Source of the DNA: Trifolium pratense
Lineage: Eukaryota > Streptophyta > Magnoliopsida > Fabales > Fabaceae
Direction: 5' to 3'
Assembly (NCBI RefSeq): GCF_020283565.1
Contig: NC_060063.1
Coordinates: 42,368,856-42,432,855, forward strand
DNA: 64,000 nt
This document shows positions 1 through 10,346 of the stretch, one piece after another. The notes beneath the pieces were generated by a model. That model had not been told where the DNA came from. It made no database searches and saw only the letters and a program-made list of their open reading frames with translations. Within the stretch, counting starts at the first letter, position 1, and each line of letters starts with the position of its first letter. Made by a program: the position numbers and the translations under genes.

Positions 1-94
1 CGATTGTGAAATTTTGAACATTTCACATTCAGTCATTGTCTGGATTTTCCACAACCTTTGATTTGAATTGCATAATCATTTGGTATTTTCACAG

Positions 95-3000
95 GGAGTG
101 AATAGAGCATTTCCTTTTGTCTCAAGTAATGAAGCCGATGACATTATTGAAGTTCAAACACCAGTACTTTTCCAATTGGTAAGTACTAAACTGAAACCCT
201 ACATGCGGTATTTACCAAATGAATATGGCCTGATTATATACAATTGCCTGGTTTTGGTTCTTAAGCATCTTGACAAAAACTGTAACCTTGCAGGTTCATT
301 CAAAAAATTTTAATGTCGGAGTTCAAGCACTGATGCTTCTTGATAAAATTTCATCCAAGAATCAGATAGCCAGTGATCGATTTTACCGTGCTTTGTACTC
401 CAAACTCCTTCTTCCAGCTGCCATGTATACATCCAAGGCAAGAAAAATGTTTACATTTTACCTTCCAGACCCGAAATGCTTGATTTTACTGTTCTTCATT
501 CACCCTATAGATTTTTTCTAACTAGTTTGTTATCAGGCAGAAATGTTTATTGCACTTATTCTAAGAGCAATGAAAAGGGATGTTAATTTAAAGCGAGTAG
601 CTGCATTTTCTAAACGTCTACTACAGGTGATTATTAAATTCCACTTTCTCTATCTTTTTCCTTTTTTAAGATTTGATAAGATTGCACTTATTCTAACACA
701 ATGATTTTTATTCATTCAGATTGCACTCCAGCAGCCACCACAATATGCCTGTGCATGCCTTTTCCTTCTTTCTGAACTCTTTAAAGCCAGACCACCTTTA
801 TGGTAAGTAAAGCTGGTCACTGTTTGTACTATCTCATTGTCATTATTATTACGTGTATGTTCTGTTCCACTTTTGGAGGAGGCAAAATTGATTCTAGTAT
901 GAAGCACGGACACAGACACCAAACACGACACTGACATGTCGACACCGATAATAATTTGAGAAAATGACATAATTCAGTGTAATCGTAAGTGTCGGTGTCG
1001 GACGGGACACACCTAATCTGAGGAGTGTTTGTGCTTCTACAGGGGGTAGAATTGATTTTGACATGTTTGGTTGTTCTCAATTAGAGACAATTTTGTCTCT
1101 AGAATTGATTCTACCTTGAAGTTAGAATTTGAAGCTTTTGCCTCTACAATTAATTTTTAATCTTGAATGTTCCATACATGTATCACTTTGCATTCAACTC
1201 AATTTTTGTCAGTCAATTTTACAAAATCAATAGTGTCAAAATCAAATTTTCTCACCGCAGAATCAAACACGTAGTAAAAATTAATCATTTTCTCATCATC
1301 TTCGCTTGTCATATAGGAACATGGCGTTGCAGAACGAGTCTCTCGATGACGAACTTGAACACTTTGAAGATGTTATAGAAGAAACTGATAAGGAACCTGT
1401 AACCGTATCAGATAAGGAACCTGCAACTGTGTCCGATAAACCAAGTGATGATATTGTACCAGCTCAGAATGGTGAGGTTGCCAATTCTGACAAAGATTCT
1501 TCTGACGGTGAAGATGATGATGTTGATCAACCAGCATCTTCTGAAGAAGATGATGATGATAATGATGATGATGATGATGATCAACCAGCATCTTCTGAAG
1601 ATGATGATGATTTCGATGATGCCTTGGAGGATGAAGATTTTTCACTTGCAAAGAGTAAAAAGAATCATAAAAAATCAAAAAAATCAAATTCTGAAACTGA
1701 TAATGAAGGTCAGAAATCGCAGGAATCTATCAAGAAGCCTTTGTTGCCTGGAGGTTATGATCCACGTCACCGAGAGCCGTCTTATTGGTAATTTGCTTGA
1801 ACTTTTTTTTATGTTAGTACATTTGAGATATGATAAAATAAAATTATTTAGAAATTGTTTGTTCAAAGCATCAGGGGCTTATATAAACTGCACAAGACAA
1901 GACACTTATGCTCAATCTATAATTTTATGCTTATTTCCACAAACTCTTAGCATACAGAAACTAGTTATATGAAGCTTACTTTTAATTGATTAATCAAATT
2001 GGCTTATTACCTCTCTTCTTAACCACTCAATGAAGTTGTTCATAGGACTTCTCTTGTATTCATTTTCTTCATAGCTAGCACCTTCTAATTATATTTCTAG
2101 ATCATAAATAACATACTTTATCTATTCAACAGCAATGCAGACCGTGTAAGTTGGTGGGAGTTACTGGTGCTTGCTTCACATGCACACCCTTCTGTTGCCA
2201 CCATGGCAAGAACTCTTCTTTCTGGAGCCAACATCGTCTATAATGGAAACCCGTTAAACGACCTCTCTTTAACAGCTTTCTTAGACAAATTCATGGAGAA
2301 AAAACCAAAACAAAGCGCTTGGCATGGTGGTTCTCAGATTGAACCTGTCAAGCAGGTAAACTACAATGTTACATTTTTACCTTTTCAGCAAGATTTATTC
2401 AGTTTATATAATACTATCAGCGGCCGATATTTGCTAGCATTTTGTATTAAAATAGTGTATTGCAGAACAATACCAATGTGTTCAGCACGCTTCGCCATAG
2501 CACGGCTATAGCTGCTACTTAACAACACCGGCTTAATGCACCTTTCTCCAACCTTCTGGTATAACTGGTTAACATTTGTTTTTCTTTCCAATTTGCAGCT
2601 GGATGTTAACAACCTCTTGATTGGGCCAGAGATTCTTGCACTAGCTGAAGCAGATGTACCACCAGAGGATCTAGTCTTCCATAAATTCTATACAAACAAG
2701 AAGAGTTCATCTTCAAAACCAAAGAAAAAGAAGAAGAAACCAACTGATGAAGATGATGTTGATGATTATTTTGGTGATGATATTGATGGTGAAGATGAAA
2801 GTGATAATGAAGAGATTGAGGATCTCTTGGATTCTGCTGATCCCTCATTAGGACCAGATGGTGATTTTGATTATGATGATTTGGATAAAGTAGCCAATGA
2901 GGATGATGATGACTTGATTGGTGATGATGTTAGCGATGCAGACATAGATATAGATATACCCTCAGATATAGAATTGGATGATGCTGATGATACTCCATTT

Positions 3001-3318
3001 GCTGATGATGGCAGTGATGATGATAATGATATTGAGATAGGTGATGTTGATGATGCCACTGATGATGAGGAGGAGGAGGAGGATCAAGTTGACAAAAGAA
3101 AAATAAAACGTAAAACTGGTGGCAAAAAGGGTGCTTCTCCATTTGCAAGTTATGAAGAGTTTGAGCATATGCTAGAAGATGATGATCTAACTGAGAAAAA
3201 ACCTTCTAAGGATAAAAACAAATCCAAAAGAAAAAAGATGGAAGATGATTCTACTGAGAAAAAACCTTCCAAGGATAAAAACAAATCCAAGAAAAGGAAA
3301 AAGAAGTTTGCTCAATGA
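95..3318 (+). CDS. SWA2: SWA2/NOC1 (Mak21/CEBPZ family) ribosome biogenesis protein, C-terminal part
   Basis: The C-terminal half of a CCAAT-binding-factor/Noc1-Mak21 family protein. The family acts in the nucleolus in 60S pre-ribosome assembly and export; the Arabidopsis member is SLOW WALKER 2. Seven exons join in frame: 95-178, 294-437, 537-626, 720-802, 1317-1787, 2133-2355 and 2599-3318 (TGA). The 5' exons lie left of the window and bases 1-94 are intron. The early exons carry the helical CBF-domain repeat (phrases such as NVGVQALMLLDKI and SKLLLPAAMYTSKA). Next comes an Asp/Glu-rich stretch (about 1500-1640), then YDPRHREPSY and WWELLVLASHAHPSV. The tail is very acidic followed by Lys-rich, with two copies of EKKPSKDKNKSK, typical of nucleolar proteins. 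The intron after 437 has a GC donor (AAG|GCAAGA). No frameshift or stop is seen. The family is clear; orthology to SWA2 rests on its being the closest match I know. Confidence 0.9.
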
Positions 3319-4067
3319 AGAAGCATCTCCATGTAACTGTATGATTTGAAGTATTTTTTTTAACAAGTTTTGCATGTGGCAGTTAATCTGTTATGGCCAT
3401 GCACATTTTTGATAGTCAGATTTATGTATTATTTATACAAAATATTCTCTCTGCATATCTTTGAGTACTGTGAATCAAATTTTATACTTGGATAAGATTG
3501 AGATTCTTAAGAATATTTCATGTGTGGTTACCGACTAATCCAAGGGAACTAATCCCACCGCCCACTTGCGGGGACCCCATTTAAAGCCGAGTCTTTTTTT
3601 CTTCTTTATATGGACTTAGTCCACCGAAATTGATACAAGAGGAAATCAAACCTGAGACCTTGAGAGAAGCATACTCCAAGGACCCAAGCCAACACCTTTC
3701 ATGTGTGGTTATTAGTGTTGATCATCCATTGTTATAGTGCTTTTTTGCCATTTAACTTTTCCTCTTTTAAGAAAATGTTCCTTGAGAAGATTGTCCATAT
3801 ATTTGTTTATTTATTAAACTATAAACTAAAATTCCATTGTTTAGTCAGACAAGTTCCAAATGGTCGATATTGTTGGACTGAACACATTTTTACTCAGAAT
3901 CTTGCAGTTATATGAGAGTTTTAGTTGATATTATTATATCTGTGAATTTTAGTAATATTTGTCACTTTGTGAAACACTAGATCTTCCATTTATAGGGAAC
4001 TTGATTACACAATAACTAGAAACATTGATTGAACACTTCAATCTCAACCTAACCATCCACAAAACCA
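3319..4067. other. Spacer downstream of SWA2
   Basis: Probable SWA2 3' UTR followed by AT-rich DNA holding one SINE (3531-3696). No other gene is seen. If the block 4077-48425 is taken out, this spacer would join directly to the 3' side of the heat-shock gene. SWA2 (+) and the heat-shock gene (-) would then be convergent neighbours with under 1 kb between stop codons. Confidence 0.6.
3531..3696 (-). mobile_element. tRNA-derived SINE with 15-bp target-site duplication
   Basis: An insertion of 166 bp is bounded by two perfect 15-bp copies of tttcatgtgtggtta (3516-3530 and 3697-3711), the kind of duplication made by LINE-mediated retroposition. Read on the minus strand, the insert has an A-box-like start near 3690 and a B-box-like aggtctcaggtttgat near 3655, so it looks like a Pol III-type SINE in reverse orientation. 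It lies just 3' of SWA2. The family name is not assigned. Confidence 0.75.
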
Positions 4068-4076
4068 AAACCAAAA
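4068..4076. repeat. 9-bp flank of MULE copy 1 (left), matches right flank of copy 2
   Basis: The nine bases aaaccaaaa just outside the left terminus of MULE copy 1 recur exactly at 48426-48434, just outside the right terminus of copy 2. Mutator-type elements make 9-bp target duplications. The right flank of copy 1 (16612 on, gcaaaacaaa) matches less well: 5 of 9 without gaps, although an offset alignment with one indel is close. The motif is low-complexity, so chance cannot be excluded. Confidence 0.55.
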
Positions 4077-4135
4077 GAAGTTTTCTCTCCCGACCCCCCC
4101 CCCCATTTCTTTTATACCCCCCGAAAATCCCATTT
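4077..4135 (+). repeat. Left terminal inverted repeat of MULE copy 1
   Basis: It reads gaagttttctctcccgaccc, a C-run, then atttcttttatacccccc and gaa-tcc-ttt. The reverse complement of 16555-16611 shares these blocks in the same order, with a shorter C-run and several substitutions. This gives roughly 50-60 bp of imperfect TIR. The match weakens before the first palindromic unit at 4171. Confidence 0.85.
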
Positions 4136-4170
4136 TGCCCTTTGCGGTATAAAAAAATTTTGCCAAGAGA

Positions 4171-4546
4171 CTTCGGTTTTTACGAACCGCAGGCCATGGA
4201 CTTCGGTTTATATAAACCACTCGCTGAATTACTTCGGTTAATGTTAACCGAAGTGTTTCTATATATAAATACTCTGCTGTCAGTTCTTATTATTCACAAA
4301 ACGAGAATTTGAAAAGCTTACGGAAAGAAGATCAACTTTTGACGCATTTGAGGCTTGAAATCGAGATTGAAGCATCATCTAATGGATTCAACACGCACCA
4401 AAGCACAAAACTCAGGTAACCACCGATTTAAATTCGTTTTTTCTTGCTATCATAGACTCTGTTCTCGCAAGGTTTCTGACAGTAATCCTTCGGGGAATAT
4501 AAACCGAAGTCTGGTTATGTGACCTTCGGTTTATACGAACCGAAAT
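4171..4546. repeat. Subterminal palindrome array 1 (left)
   Basis: It holds at least five inverted units of the form cttcggtt-(A/T)n-aaccgaag, for example at 4171-4192 (cttcggtttttacgaaccgc) and 4231-4252 (cttcggttaatgttaaccga). It sits inside the left terminus and around the first transposase exon. Its units resemble those of the right subterminal array (16384-16541) more than the TTCGGTA/TACCGAA units of the central arrays. Confidence 0.8.
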
Positions 4547-7500
4547 GTTGATCCTCTGCGTTAGGCTTAGGCTTGGCTTGACTTGACTTTATATTGACTT
4601 ATAAACTGTACTTCATATTGACTTGGCTTTATTTTGGCTTCATATTGACTTCATAGTGTCCTATGTGTTTAATTAGTGTTGTAATAGGATTGTAAATATT
4701 ATGTGTGGTTGATTGATTGTTTTTTCATTTGCGTATGCTGTAATAGGATTGTAAATATTATGTGTGGTTGGTTGATTGAGTGTTTTTTCATTTGATTGAT
4801 TGGCCTTTTTGCAACGGGCATTGTTCCAGCTGGTCAACCAAGAAGTCCTCCTAATGTGCCGCAGCCGATAGAAATTGACACATCGTCTCATTTTGCGACT
4901 GATAGGGAAGAGAACGACAGAGATGAGTTGATCAAATGGGCTCGAAGCGTGTCGCAAAGTTTAAGGTTCGCAATTATAGTTAGGCGATCCGATTCGGGCG
5001 AGAAGAGAAAGGCTCAATTGGTGTTAGAGTGTGAACGTAGTGGGAAGTATGTTCCAGCCAAGAAGAAGTTGAAATCCGATACCTCCGGAACAAGAAAATG
5101 CGAATGTCCTTTCCGACTCCGTGGGTATTACAACAAGGCAACAAAACTATGGCGTTTGACTGTTGTCAACGGTATGCATAACCACGAGTTGGACAAAGGG
5201 CTTGAAGGGCATCTCGTGGCGGGGCGTTTGAAACCACAAGAGAAGGATTTTATGGACGAGATGACAAGGAATGCGGTGGCTCCAAAAAACATATTGTCCA
5301 CTTTAAAGGAGAGAGATCCGGAAAACAAGACCTCTGCAAAGCAAGTGTACAACGCTCGTCATAGGTACAGAGTTAAAATGAGGGCGTCCATGACTGAGAT
5401 GCAACACTTATGCAAGAAGCTTGATGATAACAAGTACTACTACAAGTATCGGACGGTTGTTGAAAATGGAGTAGAACATCTTCAAGATATATTCTTTGCA
5501 CATCCGAGGTCCATAACTTTATTCAACTCTTTTCATACTGTGCTGATGATGGACTCCACATACAAAACCAGCAAGTACAAAATGCCGCTGTTTGAGATAG
5601 TCGGATTCACTTCGACCGAGAAGACATTCAACGTTGCTTTTGCCTGGCTCAGTAACGAAAAGGAAGACAACTTTATATGGGCTCTGCAACAACTACGTTG
5701 TTTGTTAAGGCGTGAGACAAATTTGCCGAAGGTTATCTTGACGGATCGAGATTTAGCTTTGATGAATGCTATTCCGGCTGTGTTTCCAGAAGCGGCGGCG
5801 TTGGTTTGTCGGTTCCATGTTAAGAAGAATGTGAGGACCAAGGCAGTCGAGCTGGTCAAGGTGAGGGATGGGGAAAAGGTCAAGGCGGCGGACATGAGGG
5901 AAAGAGTCTGTTTGGCGTTCGAGGATGTGTTAGATTCGTCTACTGAGGCCGAGTATACTGAAAATGTTATGGCTTTTAGGAAGTTATGTGAGAGGTGGCC
6001 AAAATTTGTTCGATACGTTGAAGAGACAATTTTGGACACCGACAAAGAGAAGCTCGTGAGTGCATGGGTGGACAAGCATATGCACATGGGCAACCATACG
6101 ACAAATAGAGCCGAAAGCGCACACGGTGTTTTGAAAAGTTACTTGACCGACAGTCTCGGTGATTTGGTGAAGGGTTGGGAATCGATCCACAGAATGTTAG
6201 GCAATCAATTCACCCAAGTGCAAACTGAATTTGGCCAGAACATGTCTGTGTATGGACACACATACCGGAAGAAAACACTTTACTCGACTTTGATGTTTAA
6301 AATCTCTAGACGTGCAATGAGATACATCCACACTGAATCAAAAAGAGTCGAGTTTACTGGTATGGATAGCATGAAGTGTGGTTGTCTGATGAGGACTAAC
6401 TACGGGCTGCCATGTGCGTGTTTGATTGCCAAGAAACTGCACCACAATAGGCCTATTAGACTCGATGAGGTTTACAAACATTGGAAGATAATTTGTTTCA
6501 GAGATGAAGAAGTTGGTGGTGACGTCGAGGACGATTATGCGTGCACGGCAGAGTGGCAAGCAATTCAGGTGCGTGTTTATTAAAGGCATAATACACTTAT
6601 TTTACGATTTTACGATCATTATGCGTTGGTTTTTAATTTTTAATGGCATATTTTTTTTTTTGTTTGTTTTAGGAACGATTGAGGACAGCTGATGTAAGCA
6701 TGAAAAATGAGATCCGAGATCAACTCCGCAAGATTGCGTATCCTACAACCACCGATGTGGAGCCTCCGAACACAAATGTAAAATCAAAAGGGGCTAAAAA
6801 GAAAAAGGTGGTCCGTGGAACAAGATCCACCAGCAGAGATAAGTCTCGATGGGAGCATGTTGAAGAATATTTCACGGAGACACAAGCGTCGCAATCGTCA
6901 AAGCCGTCTCCGTCAATTCCATCCCACTCAAGGCCATCATCATCACAACCTACCGCATCAAACCCTATGCCTACGGTGTCTGAAGCTCCGCTCACTGTGT
7001 CCAACCCATTGCCACTAACCTCATCATCTCAAATTTTTGGAATTAACCACATGCCAAAATTCATGCATCCCTTCATTGAAGATATCATCAACGTGGACGG
7101 CGACGGCTATTGTGGTTACCGTGCCGTTGCATTGGCTCAGAGAGGCAACGAAGATGATTTTGAACTGATACGGTGCAACATGAGCAGGGAGTTGCGATTG
7201 AATAAGGATATGTATGTTGCTATATTTGGTTGCGAGGAGCGTTACCAATATATCTGTGATGCACTACTCCCACCCCCGAGGACGAGACAACGTACTAGTA
7301 TTAGGAATAGTGTTGCACCGATGGATAAATGGTTCACGTTGCCGGATTTGGGACATATCGTGGCCACCATATTGGATAGAGTAGTTGTTCAGCTCTCCAT
7401 ACTTCAAAACGGCCCTTGTGAAACTTTTTTCCCATTGCGTTCCATTCCGTCACCAAACCCGTCTTCAAGGGTTATTTGCCTTGGCGCGTTACCGGATCAC

Positions 7501-7707
7501 TATGTTTTGGTAATGCTTAAAGTTGGGTGTCCGATACCCAAATCAAACAAGTCGTGGAAGCAATATTGTGCTAAACAAAGTTTGGGTTGGGAAGATTCAT
7601 TCATAGCTGCGCAACATAGGTTCGAGGAGATGATGAGCACCGAGAACGTTGTCCCCATCCAAATAGTTGGTGCAGGCAGTAGAGAAACTCCATTGGTGAT
7701 TGACTGA
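4382..7707 (+). CDS. FAR1-type MULE transposase fused to OTU cysteine protease
   Basis: Three exons join in frame: 4382-4415 (ATG), 4830-6568 and 6673-7707 (TGA), giving about 935 residues. Exon 1 to 2 uses CTCAG|GTAAC and ttccag|CTGG. Exon 2 to 3 uses ATTCAG|GTGCG and ttttag|GAACG. Residues ~30-135 form a FAR1/WRKY-GCM1 zinc finger (CECPFRLRG ... NGMHNHEL). The MULE DDE core follows, with MMDSTYKT and VILTDRDLALMNA. A SWIM-like finger (KCGCLMRTNYGLPCACLI) near residue 530 ends in Cys instead of the usual His. Exon 3 has a Ser/Pro-rich linker, then an OTU domain with VDGDGYCGYRAV (Asp and Cys of the triad) and LPDHYVLV (His). The protein should cut and rejoin element ends. The OTU part could remove ubiquitin from the transposase or from host factors, which is an inference. 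If the second intron is retained, translation stops at 6583 and gives transposase alone. Confidence 0.85.
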
Positions 7708-8020
7708 TCATTTGGCCTATTTTAATGTATTTTACGTTGTTATATATTTTGATGTAAAGAACATCCATTTTGTAATGATATGAATCGAGATGTAATGACA
7801 TCCATTTTGTAATGAAATATATTGAAGTGATTTGGTGTTGTGTAATTGTTTGTGTCAATATAATGATATTGGTTGAAGTAATTTTGATGTTGTGTAATTG
7901 TATGAATAATTTTTCCAATATGAATGTGTCTGGATGAACAGCATTAACAATGGATTTCGCGTGGATGTCATTCCATGGAAGGTCGTGAGTTACAATATCA
8001 TTGGTTGTCATGAAAATATA

Positions 8021-8306
8021 TTTCGGTAACTAGGTACCGGAATATACCCAGATTTCGGTAAATATCTGCCGAACCCGCCTATTTACAGTGAACAAACGAA
8101 ATTTTCGGTAGATTGGTACCGAAGTATGTTGTTCTTCCGGCAAATAGTTACCGAACTAAAATGTCGGTAAACATCTGCCGAACCGTACAAATTCCAGTGA
8201 CCCACTGAAATTTTCGGTAGATTGGTACCGAAATAAGGGGGTATGACAGTAAACTTCGGTGAATATTAACCGAACTCATAAACTTCGGGGAATGCGAACC
8301 GAAATG
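8021..8306. repeat. Palindrome array 2
   Basis: At least six inverted units such as tttcggtaactaggtaccgg, ttcggtagattggtaccgaa (twice) and cttcggtgaatattaaccga. Linkers recur between units: cccagatttcggtaaa and the phrase cagtgaacaaacgaaatttt / cagtgacccactgaaatttt. Units plus linkers form a looser higher-order repeat of roughly 80-110 bp. Confidence 0.8.
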
Positions 8307-8330
8307 TGTTTAAATTTACAACTGTTTACT

Positions 8331-8356
8331 GGGGGTATAAAAGAAAACTGGGGGGT
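8331..8356 (+). repeat. Internal relic of the MULE right terminus
   Basis: The sequence gggggtataaaagaaa (8331-8346) is identical to 16 bases of the right terminus at 16570-16585. In both places it is followed a few bases later by a G-run (ggggggt) and preceded by a palindrome array. It lies just after the transposase-OTU gene, where the right end of a smaller ancestral element would be expected. Confidence 0.6.
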
Positions 8357-8592
8357 AGAAAAGATGTAAGCATATGCCTGAAAACTTGTTAAAAATCATA
8401 TAAATAACTTAATCGATACGAACCCGTCAAATAATTTATATTTGAGATTACACCGACACTTTTTGTGGTCGAGATTGGATCGAAAATTTTTATTTTTTTA
8501 TTTTTTTTTTTTTGTGGTCAAGATTACACCGACATTTAGTTGTGGTTAAAATTACACCGACGAAATTATGTGGCCGTAATTAGATTGAATGT

Positions 8593-8602
8593 AGTATAAA
8601 AC
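8593..8602 (+). promoter_or_regulatory. Probable TATA box of small gene 1
   Basis: gtagtataaaacc contains a TATA motif about 55 bases before the ATG at 8651. A start of transcription about 30 bases downstream would fall after the upstream in-frame ATG at 8609, which favours 8651 as the true start. The same arrangement is kept in copy 2. Confidence 0.45.
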
Positions 8603-8650
8603 CGCCGTATGTGTATAGTTGTGAAAAACACGTTTGAACAATTTCGCAAA

Positions 8651-8929
8651 ATGAGTGCTTCAAATCGGTCTGTTAATAACAATAGGGCGACATCTCATGC
8701 ATTTTCAGTTAAGTTTCGCGGTAACGACGAGTTGTTCTGCGTTGACCTGTCGAACAATTTGACGACTATTCAAGCTCTTAAACGCCAGATCGAAGTCATG
8801 TATCGCTTCAAATACGGCAGACAAATCAAAATAGAAAAAATTGCGTATTACGAATCGACAATCGACCTGGCCAGTGATAATGTCGGTGGATATGATGAGC
8901 AACCGCGAAAATACGAGTGGAAGGATTGA
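8651..8929 (+). pseudogene. MULE small gene 1, frameshifted in copy 1
   Basis: A short protein beginning MSASNRSVNNN with a region HAFSVKFRGNDELFCVDLSN followed by TIQALKRQIEVMYRFKYG. The alternating beta-type segment, helix and beta order recalls ubiquitin-like or PB1-like folds, but I recognise no family. In this copy one G is missing near 8925 (aaggattgaa against aaggagttgaa in copy 2), which creates a stop at 8927-8929. The remaining codons continue in another frame to about 9019. The intact version is in copy 2 (40476-40847). Function unknown. Confidence 0.6.
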
Positions 8930-9346
8930 AAAATGATGACGATGTGAACGACATGTTCAATGGGGTAGAAGTTGATCCGAAGTATCCACGTTTGTATGCT
9001 ACCTTAGTAGTTACAAACTGAAATTTGGTTACTCATGTTGTTGAATTCTCAGTTATGTTGTCGTTGCATTTTCGTTTACGTTATCGCTGATTTTTCAGTT
9101 ATGTTGATGTTGACCTTTTAATTAATGAATGCTTTTATGTTGCACGTTTTTTATGCTCCATCTAAATTTTCTAAACGCTCGCCAAACGAATCAACACCCA
9201 CCTACCGCATTTAAGCCCACCTAACTCCGCTAACTACCAATCCACCTCATTAACGCTCACCTACCGCCATAATGTGCACCAAACCCATCTTTAAATTCAC
9301 GTGTTTTGTTGAATTCAACACTCGACAGAAAAAAAATAACGGGAAA

Positions 9347-9739
9347 ATGGATGTCTCACTCACACAACGAATGAGATCTACTCTTGCGGCAGTTTACTTC
9401 GGCGATGGAAAACCGCATTTGTTTCGAATCAATGACGGTGAAACGTTCGAAGGTCTGAAACAGCAGCTGTACCAACTGAATCGCACCGTCAACAACCCGA
9501 ACGACAATAGAACGGTATCAAATCTCCTGTATCGAAAGCCATCAATTGGTTCTGACGGACGCGTTGCTTTCACTCGTATGGCTGTTGAAAACAACGATGA
9601 TGTTGAAACTATGTTTTCAATCTTCGAGCAGTACTCCTCCACGGGACCTATCGAGCTAGATGCGACACTGACAAGATCAGTTGAAGCCATCCTTGCTTGT
9701 CTTGTTGGGCCGGAAGACCCAAATAGGCAAACTAAGTGA
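9347..9739 (+). CDS. MULE small gene 2, unknown protein
   Basis: 130 residues from the ATG at 9347 (MDVSLTQRMRSTL); an in-frame ATG at 9272 would add 25. The core reads LAAVYFGDGKPHLFRINDGETFEGLKQQL in segments, then an acidic NNDDVETMFSIFEQY and LDATLTRSVEAIL. It has no signal peptide or membrane segment. As in small gene 1, a strand-strand-helix start is followed by an acidic DDV-x-x-MF motif (NDDDVNDMF in small gene 1), so the two may be distant relatives. The copies of this gene in elements 1 and 2 look identical. Function unknown; its conservation within the element argues that it matters for transposition. Confidence 0.6.
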   Translation: MDVSLTQRMRSTLAAVYFGDGKPHLFRINDGETFEGLKQQLYQLNRTVNNPNDNRTVSNLLYRKPSIGSDGRVAFTRMAVENNDDVETMFSIFEQYSSTGPIELDATLTRSVEAILACLVGPEDPNRQTK

Positions 9740-9861
9740 TGCGACCGTGTTGTTATCGTTTTGTTTTTTAATTTGCCTAAGTGTGTTTTCCTTTTCATCT
9801 TTGTTGTGATTTTTAGTTTGCCTAAGTGTGTTTCATTTTCTTGAAGTTATAATTAATACTA

Positions 9862-10074
9862 TTTCGGTAAAAGCATACCAAATTTTTCCCAGATTTCGGT
9901 ATTTAGGTACCGGAATTTTGACTCGGTCACTGGAAATAGGTAATTTCGGCAAAACTTTACCAAACTAGTAATTTCGGTAACTGAAAACCGAATATTACCC
10001 AGATTTCGGTAATATCCTCCCGAATTTTTCTCTGGCTCACTGTTTTAGTATGTTTCGGCAAAGTTTTACCGAAA
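9862..10074. repeat. Palindrome array 3
   Basis: About five inverted units (for example ttcggtatttaggtaccgga, tttcggtaactgaaaaccga and tttcggcaaagttttaccga) with the linker cccagatttcggta and a recurring cactgg/cactg phrase. It lies exactly between the 3' ends of two convergent genes, small gene 2 (+) and PMD gene 1 (-). In copy 1 one unit is decayed (taccaaac where copy 2 has taccgaac). Confidence 0.75.
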
Positions 10075-10346
10075 TATATCTTTTCCCAACAAATGACTTT
10101 AAACTATGTATCACCCGTGGGATCATATCCACGCGAAATCACCTGTTCGGATATAATCGTATTTCAAATGAAATTCATACATTCCAATCCAAATCCAATA
10201 AAAAAACAAATTAAATAGAAACCGCATTCAATATAAATCCATGTTCATACATCCCAAGCAAAACGAAATTATACGGACAAGTTGTTCCATTGTACACGGC
10301 AGGATTTAAAAAAAAATAAAACATAGCGAAAACAAAAAATAAAAAA

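Larger units (their letters stand above)
7708..8589. other. Spacer between OTU exon and small gene 1
   Basis: 3' UTR with repeated gatgtaatgacatccattttg-like segments (7750-7820), then palindrome array 2, a relic of the element's right terminus (8331-8356), and repeats built on attacaccgacattt (8447-8560). No gene is seen. Confidence 0.6.

Noticed and set aside
1373..1972. His-rich and Met-rich frames overlapping SWA2 exon 5
   Set aside because: Other-frame readings of GAT-rich acidic codons in the SWA2 exon.
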